From contig NC_063280.1 in the NCBI RefSeq assembly GCF_910591885.1, positions 1,426,001-1,490,000 of the forward strand: 64,000 nucleotides of DNA, given 5' to 3'. Source of the DNA: Bombus terrestris (lineage: Eukaryota > Arthropoda > Insecta > Hymenoptera > Apidae). Position numbers and translations under genes: made by a program. Positions 14,367 to 24,660 of the stretch are shown one piece after another. Position 1 is the first letter of the stretch. Each line of letters begins with the position of its first letter. Under the pieces are notes generated by a model. It searched no databases, was not told the origin of the DNA, and saw nothing but the letters and a program-made list of their open reading frames with translations.

Positions 14367-14573
14367 CTAACCAAGCCTATGGCCTATCTGTCTCGTCACA
14401 TAATCGCGGCAAAAGAGTCTCGCCAGAGCTGAAATTATTGCGTTTTCTTGGACCATGTCCAAGCACCGACAACTAACAGCCGTGTGATTATTGCAACATA
14501 TTCTACTATACTGGCCTACATCGATGAGACAAAGATCCCGTACTTGATACTTCCACCTATCGATCCTTCCCAT
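14367..14573 (-). CDS. small Cys-rich ORF, unrecognised
   Basis: A 68-codon single-exon frame starts at an ATG in a reasonable context (AAAATATGGG). Its cysteines are spaced C-x11-CC-x8-C-x-C, with a further C later (LCLIDVGQYSRICC, then SCRCLDM). There is no signal peptide at this start, no upstream exon was found, and I do not recognise the family. It could be chance or the tail of a longer spliced gene. Confidence 0.2.
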   Translation of the reverse strand: MGRIDRWKYQVRDLCLIDVGQYSRICCNNHTAVSCRCLDMVQENAIISALARLFCRDYVTRQIGHRLG

Positions 14574-15439
14574 ATTTTCGATAATTTAACTTAACCGTTT
14601 AACAAACGCAACCTAACTGTAGTTAACACGAATTACGATTAAAGAAACGAAAAAAACGATCAAATGAAAGAAATGGATGAAATGAAATCACAGGAATTAC
14701 TTAATTAAGGGATTTGAATTAGCTTTAATAATGACCTCCTGGTACGTCATCGCGTTCGTAAAAGAAATAGAAACGACACGAGCACCACAAACCAAGTAAC
14801 ATTGCACGTGGTCGAAACTCCAACAAGTTATCATGATCATTAATCATCCCTTTAATAATGACGCGCGATTACACCAAACGTAATTTTGCGTTCCCGTAAA
14901 CATGCGACCTCTCTCGATTAACTATGTAATTCAAGGTCGAGCGTCGTGCGCAACTCACGCACGATCTGAAAAAACTAACAATAACAACGAGTTGGCGAAG
15001 TCTTTTTCATCCACGGTATCGACGATTAAACCGTTTGTGAATAGGTCACGCGTTCTCTCTCGCATTTCGTTGAAAAGCACGTGAAACTCGATAACCCGAT
15101 GCCAGTGAAAGAGAGAAAAAAAAAGAGAGAAAGCAGCGATTAAAGAGGCATGCAACTGACAGTCAGATGACAGCTGACTGAGTGACCTATACGTATCGCC
15201 CCTCCCATTGGACGATTCTGGATTTTACTTCGAATCGACGTGTTCAGAGGGTGGCTTTTGTTTCGATAGAATAAGAGAGCTTACCACCTTGCTTACGAAC
15301 TGGCATCCCGTTTGATGACAACTAAATCCTGGTACACGTATACGTCAGAACACAAGGCTATGGATAAAGGGTGAACGTCGACAAAGAAGCGTAAACGGCA
15401 CTACTTTACAGAAGGGTGAAGAAACGGGAAAGAGAGTAA

Positions 15440-15800
15440 CACAAAGAACGGTGTGTCACTTCGATACTCCACGATCGCGCACGGTTCACTATTGTCACGC
15501 GAATCGACGACCTGTTTCACGGGTGGCGTAGACGGGCATATACACGGCTCGGCACGTCACTCGCGAGACCTCCCGGTGGCCCGTCGAAACGTGGTAAAAC
15601 GAAACGGATATAAACACAGGCCGCCACCACTCGGCCACGGGCAATATGGCGTCGCGCTTATTCTAGCAGTCGGAAAACTAACTAGTCGTGAGAACGCCAC
15701 CTCCGATTGGTCGATCGCACCATACGTGACGTCAGGTCGTCTCGTGACACACTCCCCCGTGAAAGCAACCCCTACGAGTGCACCGGAGGACATACACATA
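15440..15800. promoter_or_regulatory. GC-rich promoter-like region with CRE
   Basis: Dense in CpG. It contains a full palindromic cAMP-response element TGACGTCA at 15727-15734 and an ATTGG (reverse CCAAT) at 15706-15710, about 20 bp apart, a common promoter pairing. Both strands are open for long stretches, as expected for GC-rich non-coding DNA. It lies about 0.4 kb upstream of TMEM126 on +, but could equally be the 5' end of a leftward gene. Role inferred. Confidence 0.4.
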
Positions 15801-16185
15801 TAATTTTCGGAAATATTCGTATCGGATACTTAAGGACGATATTTTTATTAGAATGAAAAAGAAATTCATTTCAGAGAATGTATTATTTCAATATTAATAA
15901 TAAAAGTTATTTAAATATCGACGGTATGTTCAAAGTTTGTAATTGCATCTGTATAAACTTCCAGTATGTGTCGCAAGCTGAAAAGGCTTCGAACAGTGAC
16001 CTCTTACGGTGAAGAATAAAACCATAATCTGTAGAAAGATTCACATAATATGTGTTCTATGTCGTGTAGGTAATGTTGATACAATAAAACTCATCGTATC
16101 ATACGTTAAAAATATATACAATATATTACACGGTGTTAAGGGGAAAGTGTAGGTAGACGTTTAGAAAGATCTAAGAAATTGAAAA

Positions 16186-17259
16186 ATGATAACACTGTCC
16201 CCAAACTATAATTTAAATAATTCCCAACTTATCCAAAATCGGTTCGAGTTAATTAATGAATGGAAACCGCAACGTGAAGTGTATGTAACCTTACTTTGTC
16301 ACATAATTCATACATTTTTTGTTAACATTATAAAGATATAACATTAATAAGTTTGTTCAAGTTAATTCGTTATTTGCAATAAAAATATTCTAATAATATC
16401 GTCACTTTTTTAAGTTGGTCTTTAAAATATGGAGATCTTATAATAGGAGGGATGGCTTGTATTAACGGGGCAATAATTAATTCAATGTTTAGACAACAAC
16501 TAAAATTACGTCATCATGGTTGGAAATTTACTATGCTATTTATATCAACAGGATCAGCACTTGCTGCATATTCTTGTCATAAATCTGTATGTTAAAAAAA
16601 AAATCATTAAATCTTCTTACAATAGAAAAGGATAGCAATTAATTAATTTATAATAATAATATATAACAAAGTAACAATTGTTATTTTCAGTTTATTACAG
16701 AAAATCTGATATTATTTCAACCTAAATGTATAATATGTCAAGAATTGAAAGCATCTGCATTCCTTGAGGGTAATGCATTACTATATTCCTTAATATTAAC
16801 TCCATCAATAAATCTTGCGGTAAAATTTTTTTATTCCCTTATTTTTTATATTGCAATTAATCGACCTTTTATATCTAGACAATTTGTTATAGATTGCTGG
16901 AAGTATAGGATATAGAATTCCATATATATATGAAGTAAAAGAACTTCTGAAATTCTGGTGGAGCGTTGTCAGACCTCAGGCTAGAACCATATCATTTTTA
17001 TTCCTCTGTAATATGATTGTAACTAGCGTAGTGACCTATTCGCAAGTGACATCAATGGAAAACATAACAAATATTGTATTAAAGGTTCATAAATACCTAG
17101 AAAATAGAAAGGTATAATTATATACGTATTACTTAGTATATCTTAATACATGTATGCATTTATTTGTATGTACATAACATATTTACATATTTGTTCTTAT
17201 ATTTTACACAGGATACAGGCATAGGTCCTAAAGTGTCAAATACAAACTCACTTCCTTAA
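16186..17259 (+). CDS. TMEM126A: TMEM126-family mitochondrial membrane protein
   Basis: Five exons: 16186-16280, 16415-16586, 16691-16819, 16893-17111 and 17212-17259. All junctions are GT-AG, and the exons join into one 220-residue frame (TMEM126 proteins are about 195-230 aa). After a hydrophilic N-terminus comes the family's GGMACINGAIINSMFRQQL segment (first membrane helix, about 38-58). A second helix follows at about 68-86, then QPKCIICQELKASA with the CxxC at 102-105, a third helix at about 115-135 and a fourth at about 164-182. Vertebrate TMEM126A/B sit in the mitochondrial inner membrane and help assemble respiratory complex I; that role is inferred here from family. The start is the first ATG of exon 1. 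The gene is convergent with AMMECR1-A. Confidence 0.85.
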
Positions 17260-17296
17260 TGATACTAAATGTATTATATAGTAAAATGTTAAGAGC

Positions 17297-17302
17297 AATA
17301 AA
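17297..17302 (+). promoter_or_regulatory. poly(A) signal of TMEM126
   Basis: AATAAA lies 38 bp after the TMEM126 stop codon. It is the first canonical signal downstream, implying a very short 3'UTR. Confidence 0.5.
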
Positions 17303-18130
17303 TTAATTTGCATAATTAATCAGTGTGTATGGAATAATTTTATAAAACTTATTCATTTAGAAAATATATAACAAATTTTAGTAGAATTTAATTATTTATT
17401 TAAGTATTAAATTAGACTGTATATATCACAAGAAATCTATTGATTATTCATTTCTATAAATCAATTACATGTGCATTGTAATTATAGTATGACCTTAAAC
17501 ATGAATTGTCTTTATCTAAATGTAACATCTTAAAAAAATAATAATTTCATAAGTTTAGAAAAAATATGTGATCATATTATAAATCTTGAACAATGAGCGG
17601 ATTCAGTTAATTATCCTGAATAACTTCATAAATTAAAAAATAGTTTTAAAAAATGGCTATGTTATAAAATATGATATTTGTTAAAATTTTATTTGGAACA
17701 TTATAACATTTTGTGTATTATAAAAAGTAAATTATAGTTTCATTAATTATAGAGTACAACTTTTCATTTTGTTTCAGTATTCAAATAACAAATTACTGTA
17801 ACAATACACATGAATGATTTCTACGCTTGAATAAATTTATATCTTTATAAGTAAAACTACACTTATATGTATACAATATTATATATATTTCTATACAAAA
17901 AAGTAATATAAAATATTAATTCCAAAATTTTTCAGTATTATATTTAACAATTCTTTATTTTTTATACTAGAAACAGTATATTTAATATTTAATGTTTAAA
18001 AAAACTATCATTGCTTACAATTATACATACCATACATCCATGTTTACTTTCTCAAATATATTACTAATAGTGAAATATAATAATTTCGTTTGAATATCAC
18101 AATTTTTCGGATTATAATCATAAATGCAGT
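17303..18130. other. AT-rich space between convergent genes
   Basis: Very AT-rich sequence between the TMEM126 poly(A) signal and the 3'UTR elements of AMMECR1-A. I see no coding signal here. It probably includes the distal 3'UTR of AMMECR1-A. Confidence 0.5.
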
Positions 18131-18136
18131 AATATT

Positions 18137-18397
18137 AGTATGATGGCAAGAGTAAACACATTAAGTACATTTATTTTTCAACTATTAATTAGGAAATGTC
18201 ACAATAAAAGAGACATATTATGGACAAAAAATGAAATAAACAATATTTTATATGAGCTAAATGAAAATATATTTATATTAAATATAGAACAGTCTGAATA
18301 AGATTTCCAACTGTATTTAGCTTGAACATGTAATATTATTTTTACTACATTTAGTATTTTGTAAATAATGATTTAGAAAAAATAAGGCCATCATACT
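18137..18397 (-). repeat. 3'UTR complementary pair, copy A
   Basis: The 11-mers agtatgatggc (18137-18147) and gccatcatact (18387-18397) are reverse complements about 240 nt apart in the inferred 3'UTR of AMMECR1-A. They could close a large loop in the mRNA, or be two separate protein- or small-RNA-binding sites on opposite strands. Both elements recur in the same order downstream of copy B, so they predate the duplication. An 11-mer taggcaccatt at 18476-18486 is also shared (24250-24260). Confidence 0.45.
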
Positions 18398-18467
18398 CAG
18401 GATTCTATTATCTTTGTTAACAAACATATTTTCTTATGAAGTAAATACATGTGAAACAAACTACATA

Positions 18468-18854
18468 CTACATAATAGGCACCATTGGAAATATCAAAAG
18501 ATTAAGTTGAACTGCTTTTAGTACCATATTTATGTATTCCATAGCTTTTACAGGAAGACATTTGTGATAATGATTATGATATAATGATAAATAAAAAAGT
18601 TTTACATATATATATAGAAATGAAAGATGATTTTGTAAGGATAAGATGATAAAAGTAATAGATATTGAACACAATTGTATACATGAAAAATAATTAACTT
18701 CTATTATAATGAATGCTTGTTGACTGGCCATTATATTATTGCATTGATAATTAATATATTGTAGACAACAATTAAATGTATCTGTATTTAGATAACAAAT
18801 GTTGCCACATATGTGATAAATGGGGGGTCCTTTGAGAGAACCCCAGGGCAGTTG
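18468..18854 (-). CDS. in-frame readthrough extension of AMMECR1-A
   Basis: Directly after the AMMECR1-A stop (TAG at 18857-18855) the same frame stays open for 128 codons to a TAG at 18470-18468. It starts QLPWGSLKGPP and reaches NNIMASQ at extension residues about 39-45. This aligns with QLAWGPNQGPQ and NSYMASQ in the extension of copy B with a one-codon length difference. Beyond MASQ the composition becomes rich in I, L, Y and F and is no longer alignable to B, so the distal part may be drifting. Translation would need suppression of the UAG. Alternative: a once-coding segment now in the 3'UTR. Confidence 0.45.
   Translation of the reverse strand, partial: QLPWGSLKGPPIYHICGNICYLNTDTFNCCLQYINYQCNNIMASQQAFIIIEVNYFSCIQLCSISITFIILSLQNHLSFLYIYVKLFYLSLYHNHYHKCLPVKAMEYINMVLKAVQLNLLIFPMVPIM
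18821..18845 (-). promoter_or_regulatory. bulged stem-loop after the AMMECR1-A stop
   Basis: In the mRNA, UGGGGUUCU (18845-18837) can pair with AGGA plus CCCCA (18831-18821, two unpaired Cs) around a CUCAA loop, starting 9 nt after the UAG. Relative to copy B, a C-to-U change in the 5' arm is kept as a G-U wobble pair. It may help ribosomes read through the stop, but pairing is weaker than in B. Confidence 0.4.
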
Positions 18855-20371
18855 CTAGCATCTTCGACCTTGCCAATGTGTCAAATAATCTTGATAACTC
18901 ACAGTCACTTTCTCACTCTGGTATCGAGTTAATTTCAGACTACGTCTAATATCAGGAGTAACTAATCCTTTATAGCCTCCTTTATGTAGCAAAGAGTCTA
19001 TTGTTTCAATTTGGCTCCATCCTAAATCAGAAAAATTCTGACTTCGCAAAATTCTACAAGTATCTTTACATATAACCATAACTTAAACATTATTTAATCA
19101 TTAAATAAACTATTAATTCATTAATATTTGTTGCTTCGTATTATAGAACAATTGTTTACAAAATTCTCTTAAGGATACAAATTCAAATTTATATAATGAT
19201 AATACAAACCTTGCTCTATTGCTACATCTGGCAAATATGTAGCAGTTCGTTTATTGCCTTTTTCATTATGGAATTCTATACGAATTCCATGAACTCCTAT
19301 TATCCAGTCTAGATAATCTGCTCCATCTTCAAAATGTCGGAGTATAGAAACACTTACATGTAATCGTGGAAGTTCTTCTAATGTTATGGGATTAAACCGT
19401 GAATCCTTGAAAGCGCTATAAAAAATACACTTTAAACATATATAAAATGTTTTTTATATTGGTATTATATTTAATATAAAATACTACCTAGTAGTAGCAT
19501 ATTCCCTTAATCCAGCATGCAACTGCATTGCATTGAATGTACCAATACAACCCCTTAATCTCATATCTTTACCCGTGGTCCATGTTACAAATAAAGGGCT
19601 ATAATATAAAAATATTAATAAATATTAATATATTAATATTAATTTTGATAAAATATATTAAAATTTGAATACAAAATTCTCATCTAACTGAAATTGAAAA
19701 ATGATATGAAACCAAAAAGCACAAGTCTTTCAAAGATCCTAATTCACATATTTATGGATGTAATTTTATCTACATAGTTACTACTTATATCTATTTTTAC
19801 CGAACATTTTCAAGTATTTTATAGGTCATAAAATAATAAAAATAAAATATGTTCAATGATTTTTCTCATTTTCGATTGAATAAAAATTATTTGAATACAA
19901 AGATTGTATCAACAATATTTGAGACATATTTACAATATCATATTCATAAAATAAAAATTATAACCTTCGGATACAGCTATAAACACAAAATGTAAATACA
20001 TGTAATGAAACAATCAGAAGATAAAACATAAATAAAATATCAAAAATATCATATTCGAAGAAACGTATTTTCAAATTTAAGATCATGAAAGATTGAACTA
20101 TTAAAAATAGCAAACAAGAAAGTAGCTGAATGGAAATGATATCAATAACAAATACTCACAAAGCTTCGTTACTGAAGTTGGGTGGTTTTGGTGGGTCAAG
20201 TTGGTGCAGTTGGCAGTAAAGGACATCGAAACAATAAAAGCCCATCTCAGGCTGAGCTATTATAGAGTTCCGTATACGAATGCCATTTTGTAAACTTACG
20301 GTATTATTACGTGGTATACTTGTAGAATCATTCAACTTTTGCTTTTTCGTTCCACAACAACCAGCTGCCAT
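18855..20371 (-). CDS. AMMECR1: AMMECR1 domain protein, copy A
   Basis: Four exons on the minus strand: 20371-20160, 19598-19488, 19415-19210 and 19021-18855 (with TAG). All junctions are GT-AG with phases 2, 2 and 1, giving 231 residues. The N-terminus MAAGCCGTKKQKL matches vertebrate AMMECR1. The domain follows from about residue 41 (EMGFYCFDVLYC) and contains the signature LRGCIG at 85-90, DSRFNPIT, VHGIRIEF, NKRTATYLP and IDSLLHKGGYKG. AMMECR1 is a conserved nuclear/cytoplasmic protein linked to growth and skeletal phenotypes in humans; its biochemical activity is unsettled. An in-frame ATG at 20437 exists, but I chose 20371 because copy B has a stop just before the equivalent ATG. The terminal TAG sits in a leaky-type context. 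Confidence 0.9.
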
Positions 20372-20480
20372 GGTTTCTTGGTTAACTCTCCTAAGTACGA
20401 TAGATGTGATCGGTTCCGTATCATGCATCTTATTCATTCGTTGCTGTTGCTGTTGCTATTGCACACGAGATTATGTTACA

Positions 20481-20527
20481 CGCGTTCCGCTAGATGTCTC
20501 ATCACGCAAAAAACAGCTGTTTCATTG
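20481..20527 (-). promoter_or_regulatory. AMMECR1-A core promoter element
   Basis: cgcgttccgctagatgtc and, after a variable spacer, aacagctgtttcatt are also found upstream of copy B (26241-26287), about 110 bp before each ATG. AACAGCTGTT matches the fly core-promoter motif 5 (E-box type, AWCAGCTGWT). Retention at the same distance in both paralogues supports a promoter or 5'UTR role. Confidence 0.5.
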
Positions 20528-20619
20528 CCCGCTATTTTCCTACTGAATGTTTCTCTAATACCAGAGTGCATGCGTCGGGTTGACGGTAGGATTGGAGGTT
20601 TGGGCGGGTAACGAATCTT

Positions 20620-21420
20620 CACCAGTATTAGCCACTATTATGGTACGATCCAGGGTTTATTGGCACAAGTATGTAGGCGATAAATTTGACAAATAACTGC
20701 GGCGGTTAGGCACTCGCGATGCTAATGACAATAGTCTTAGGTCCGATAACGAATACGCGGTCAATTACTCTTTACTCGTCGGCAACGTCTAGGTCGTACT
20801 CTCAGTTAGCACGTGGAGTAAGCACTCTGTCGAAATACCTCCGTTGATGAGATCGTACTCGAAACCTTCGTGACGGTGACGCTGTTTAGGAAAAACTGAA
20901 TTACCCTCTCGTGGCACCAGGTCTTTCATATTCGTGGAGAAAAGTCTTCGTTCGGAGAGTGAGGGAAATTGCCGTTATTGTTAATTGGTCAGTCTCTGGA
21001 AGTGTCGTTCGCGGAAAAGACTGTTTGCCTATTTTCGTTAAGGATTAAGGTTTATGACGGGTCATCAGGCTGGCTGAACATATTTTGCGAATGTCTCGAC
21101 AACCGGCAATAAACCTACTCAAAGAATAGGGTCTGCGTATAACGGACCACGAGACAGAAACCGTTAGTATGTTTACTGTCGAGTGCCGTTACAACTATTT
21201 CCTTTATGGAGGGCTATAGACCTTTTCCATAACTTTGTTAGACAAAACGTTCGTCCCTTGACCGCGGCTACGTTCGGTGACTGGTTGTCACCTCGAACCC
21301 AAACTCATTCTCATAGATTTCAGACAATTACAATCGGGCTGAAGGACGGTGATTGCTTAACTACGGCTACGGTAGAATCCAAATTACAATATTAGGGGTT
21401 TTTCCCCCGGTTTCAACGGG
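20620..21420. mobile_element. GC-rich block, possible transposon relic
   Basis: About 800 bp of distinctly higher G+C with sharp edges against AT-rich DNA, inserted upstream of AMMECR1-A and with no counterpart upstream of copy B. A TGT at 20671 and an ACA near 21388 could be LTR ends, but no target-site duplication or coding capacity was found. It could also be promoter-proximal sequence. Confidence 0.25.
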
Positions 21421-21429
21421 AAGGCTCCG

Positions 21430-23850
21430 GTGTCTCTCCATCTCCGACATATATATTTTGCATATTTAAATATAATTAATAAATACATTTATGCATCAAT
21501 TGAACGAAACTTATTTTATCATTAATTATGGAGTACGTTCCTATTGAATGTTATCCTTCTTTTAAATAGATACATAAACGTACTAATCGTTTTGTAGCTA
21601 TAAATTTAATCATAATACATAATTTCAAACAATTTTGAGCAGTTAAAGAATATAAAATGTTGTAGCACTATATGTTATACAAATTAAGTATGTATATAAC
21701 AGAATAGGGATATTAATAACAACAATTACAGTAGTGTAATCAAATTTGATAATATAAAATTTTTATTCATTTGTTCCAATTATATAATAAATTATTATAA
21801 CTTTTCTTTATATTCATTCAATTGTGGACTTTTCATTTTTTATGAATCTATGTAGATACATATTATTATGTATAAATTATTTAACAGAAATCTTCATTAG
21901 GCACAATACATATTTTGTCCATTAAAATACATTTGAAGTCATAGAATAATATGCTCTTTTTAAGTGAGCAACAGCATAAAATATTAATCTTTTTAGTTGT
22001 AATTGCAAGTACTCTTGTAATTATATAATGTATATTACCACTTAACTTCATTATCCAAATCAATTTTAAGAGAAAAATAATTTCAGTTACTTGTACATGA
22101 AAAATTTATTATGTGCATAAAAACAGCAGTTATATCTCTTATATAATAATGTATGCTTTATATTATTCTACATCAATGTAAAAACATTAATTCAACATAA
22201 ATATAAAAAGATGTATATTTATTTCATAATGTTTTCGTCCCTTAAACATGTTAATCTCTTTTATTTCATTACTAATTGTTGTTATAAACTTTAAATTAAA
22301 TTTATTCACTTTGAATACTTTATTTCTAATTAAGGACTTGAAATGTTCTATTGTCACAAATCAAGTACATGTAATTAGTTTTCAAATACTGGACATTATT
22401 TAAGTATATAAATGGCAGTTAATTAGACATCACATAATGCTGAGTATATGTGTATATATATATAAACAATGAATAATAAAACTATACCAAACAAATGTTT
22501 ATACTAAGATAATCCAAGTATATTATATATTTTAATTAAAATAATTATTAAATTATAATTAACAAAATCAAGTTTTGCTCCACTTGTATCTGTTAACAAG
22601 AGCTTTGATATCTATAATAATAAAAGCAGCAATTAATAACTTGGCAGTGTATAGAAGTAGTTAAGTGAAGGTTAGTAAATAAAAAAAGTGAAAATATCAA
22701 CACATGGAAGAACACATTTTACTGTACTTCAAAGTTACCAAATATTTGTTTCATCGAATCATTTTAACATGATATAATAATAAGTTGTTTCAAGAAAAAC
22801 AAAGTAATAAGATAAGTATGTTACAGAAAGCAATAGCAATTCTATTTGTGTTTTATGAGTCACAGAATATTAAAATCACAATGAGATCGTCACATTTTCA
22901 TCTACAACTATAATACAACTATTATTAACGCATTTTAATAGTCATAATGCAGTCCATTGCTTATTTACAGTAGAGGTTCCATTCTATCATTTTTATTACA
23001 TTGCTATTTTTTTAGTAGTATTATCTAAATTTCGTAAAATTAATAATAATTTTCAAATAAGTATCTACTATTAATTTAGTTGATTACAACTAGTCTTAGT
23101 TATGATTATTCATGAAGATTTACATATTTATGTATTCAATAGTATGATCCTTTGCTGTAATAATACACTGGACTATAATATAACTAGAATTATTAAATTT
23201 CAATGTATCAATGGTATAAAAAAAAGAAATAAAAATATAAAAGTCCATATTGTTAATAGAAAATTAGACGTTATTAAAGGTTTTCACTTTTAAAAATTTC
23301 AGTGCATTAATGTAAGCATTTGCACATACTAAAGCAAAATTTATGTATGCCATCAATACAATGAAATTTAAATTAGTAAGTTAAAAATTAGTACTTACAT
23401 ATATATTATCCATGACACAGTCATGAGAAAACAACGATAAGGAAGTTTGTAACTTTCTTTGCATATGATTAATTTAAGAGAATGCAACATATAGTTTTAG
23501 ACAATTATCTAATTTATATTAATTTAATCATCTATGTGAATTTCCGATAACTTTCGATAAATAATAATACAAAAGTTATGCAGAATATAATAACTATATA
23601 CTATGTATGAATTAATAGAACATTGTTAGAAGAAATATTATCAATAGAAAATCTAATGTTTTTCAATCTTCACTTATGTATTTATCTAAAAATGATATTC
23701 TATATTTTTTATAATATACGGATAATAGAAACATTTTCGCGTGAATTTGTACATTAAACCTTGTGAAGCAGGCAGTGAATTGCAGGCAGCATCACTGTGC
23801 TATAAAGTTATTTATATCACTCGTATACTGCAGACATAAATACAAATGGA
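21430..23850. other. AT-rich spacer between AMMECR1 copies
   Basis: Extremely AT-rich sequence with no credible coding frame. The right part may be distal 3'UTR of AMMECR1-B. No trace of TMEM126 is seen here, so the duplicated unit did not include it. Confidence 0.5.
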
Positions 23851-23857
23851 CACAATA

Positions 23858-24170
23858 AGTATGATGGCAAAGCTAATTGCACATTATGTATAATCTATTT
23901 CTTAATCTTAAAATATTTATTCTATGAACTGAATCGTGTTGTTTAATTTATGAACGCATTAAAATACATGAGAATAGGCAATTATATAATATATGTTTTA
24001 AAATCTGAATATTTGACATATAGTTTTATCAATGATTATAAATATTAAAGTTAAAAGTTAATGCACTTGTTGTATATGCGTATATAGTTTACGATTATAC
24101 CAATTATTAGATAAATAATGATATTAATTACGTTATCGGAGATAACGAAAAAAGACAGTGCCATCATACA
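23858..24170 (-). repeat. 3'UTR complementary pair, copy B
   Basis: agtatgatggca (23858-23869) and tgccatcata-type sequence (gccatcatac at 24160-24169) are complementary over 10-11 bp with about 290 nt between them, downstream of AMMECR1-B. The 13-mer agtatgatggcaa is identical in copy A (18137-18149). Order and spacing are preserved between the paralogues although most of the flanking 3'UTR has diverged. Confidence 0.45.
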
Positions 24171-24300
24171 TAAAATGCTATTGTCCTCAAGGAGGACTGT
24201 GTGGTATCATAAGGGGGAAACTGTGTATGCAGAAACATACAAAGTACAGTAGGCACCATTTTAAACAATGAAAGATTGCAAACAATAGTCGCCTCCAATG

Positions 24301-24660
24301 TCATTTTCGTTTACGAATTCCACGATCAACAGTTTCTTGTGGTGACAAACGATGAACACGGGGCGGAGGATGAAGATGAGAATGTGACGGAGGATAAGAT
24401 GAACCTGTTTGATCCCACCAAAATGATGAGTAATCCCATATAGGTAACATAACGGGAGAAATAGGGGGTATTGGAAGAGGATGAATGAATGCAGGATGAT
24501 TACGTTGTGTCATTACTAATCCATGTCCCTGACTGGCCATATAAGAATTGTATTGAGTGTTATTGTATAGTAGATGGGAGGTGTGAGATGTATTAGCATT
24601 ATAATGAACAACAGAATTTGGTGGCAATTGGGGTCCTTGATTAGGACCCCAAGCCAGCTG
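24301..24660 (-). CDS. in-frame readthrough extension of AMMECR1-B
   Basis: After the TAG at 24663-24661 the frame continues for 119 sense codons to a TGA at 24303-24301. There is no ATG near its beginning, so it cannot start independently there. The composition is clearly protein-like: rich in H, P, S, N and Y, with HPLPIPPISPV, an aromatic patch YSSFWWDQ, a His/Pro run, and a basic end GIRKRK. The first 45 residues align with the copy A extension (QLxWG..., ...YMASQ). No structured domain is apparent and a disordered tail is likely. UAG readthrough would give a protein of about 350 aa instead of 230. Alternative splicing into a CAAG|GA acceptor inside the segment would also keep frame but would drop the end of the domain. 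Confidence 0.6.
   Translation of the reverse strand, partial: QLAWGPNQGPQLPPNSVVHYNANTSHTSHLLYNNTQYNSYMASQGHGLVMTQRNHPAFIHPLPIPPISPVMLPIWDYSSFWWDQTGSSYPPSHSHLHPPPRVHRLSPQETVDRGIRKRK
24628..24652 (-). promoter_or_regulatory. stem-loop 8 nt after the AMMECR1-B stop
   Basis: Perfect inverted repeat: ttggggtcct (24628-24637), 5-nt loop, aggaccccaa (24643-24652). In the mRNA the 10-bp GC-rich stem starts exactly 8 nt after UAG, the spacing seen for known readthrough-stimulating structures. A weaker version is kept in copy A. Confidence 0.6.

Noticed and set aside
17470..17495. gtgcattgta, the start of the miR-33 mature sequence
   Set aside because: Match stops after the first 10 bases and no hairpin partner is nearby.
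18468..18731. Independent 87-residue gene starting at ATG 18731
   Set aside because: The same frame continues upstream to the AMMECR1-A stop and the MASQ motif aligns with the middle of the copy B extension, so it is part of the extension.
20372..20437. Upstream in-frame ATG giving AMMECR1-A a longer N-terminus
   Set aside because: Copy B has an in-frame stop before the equivalent ATG, and vertebrate proteins start at MAAGCCG.
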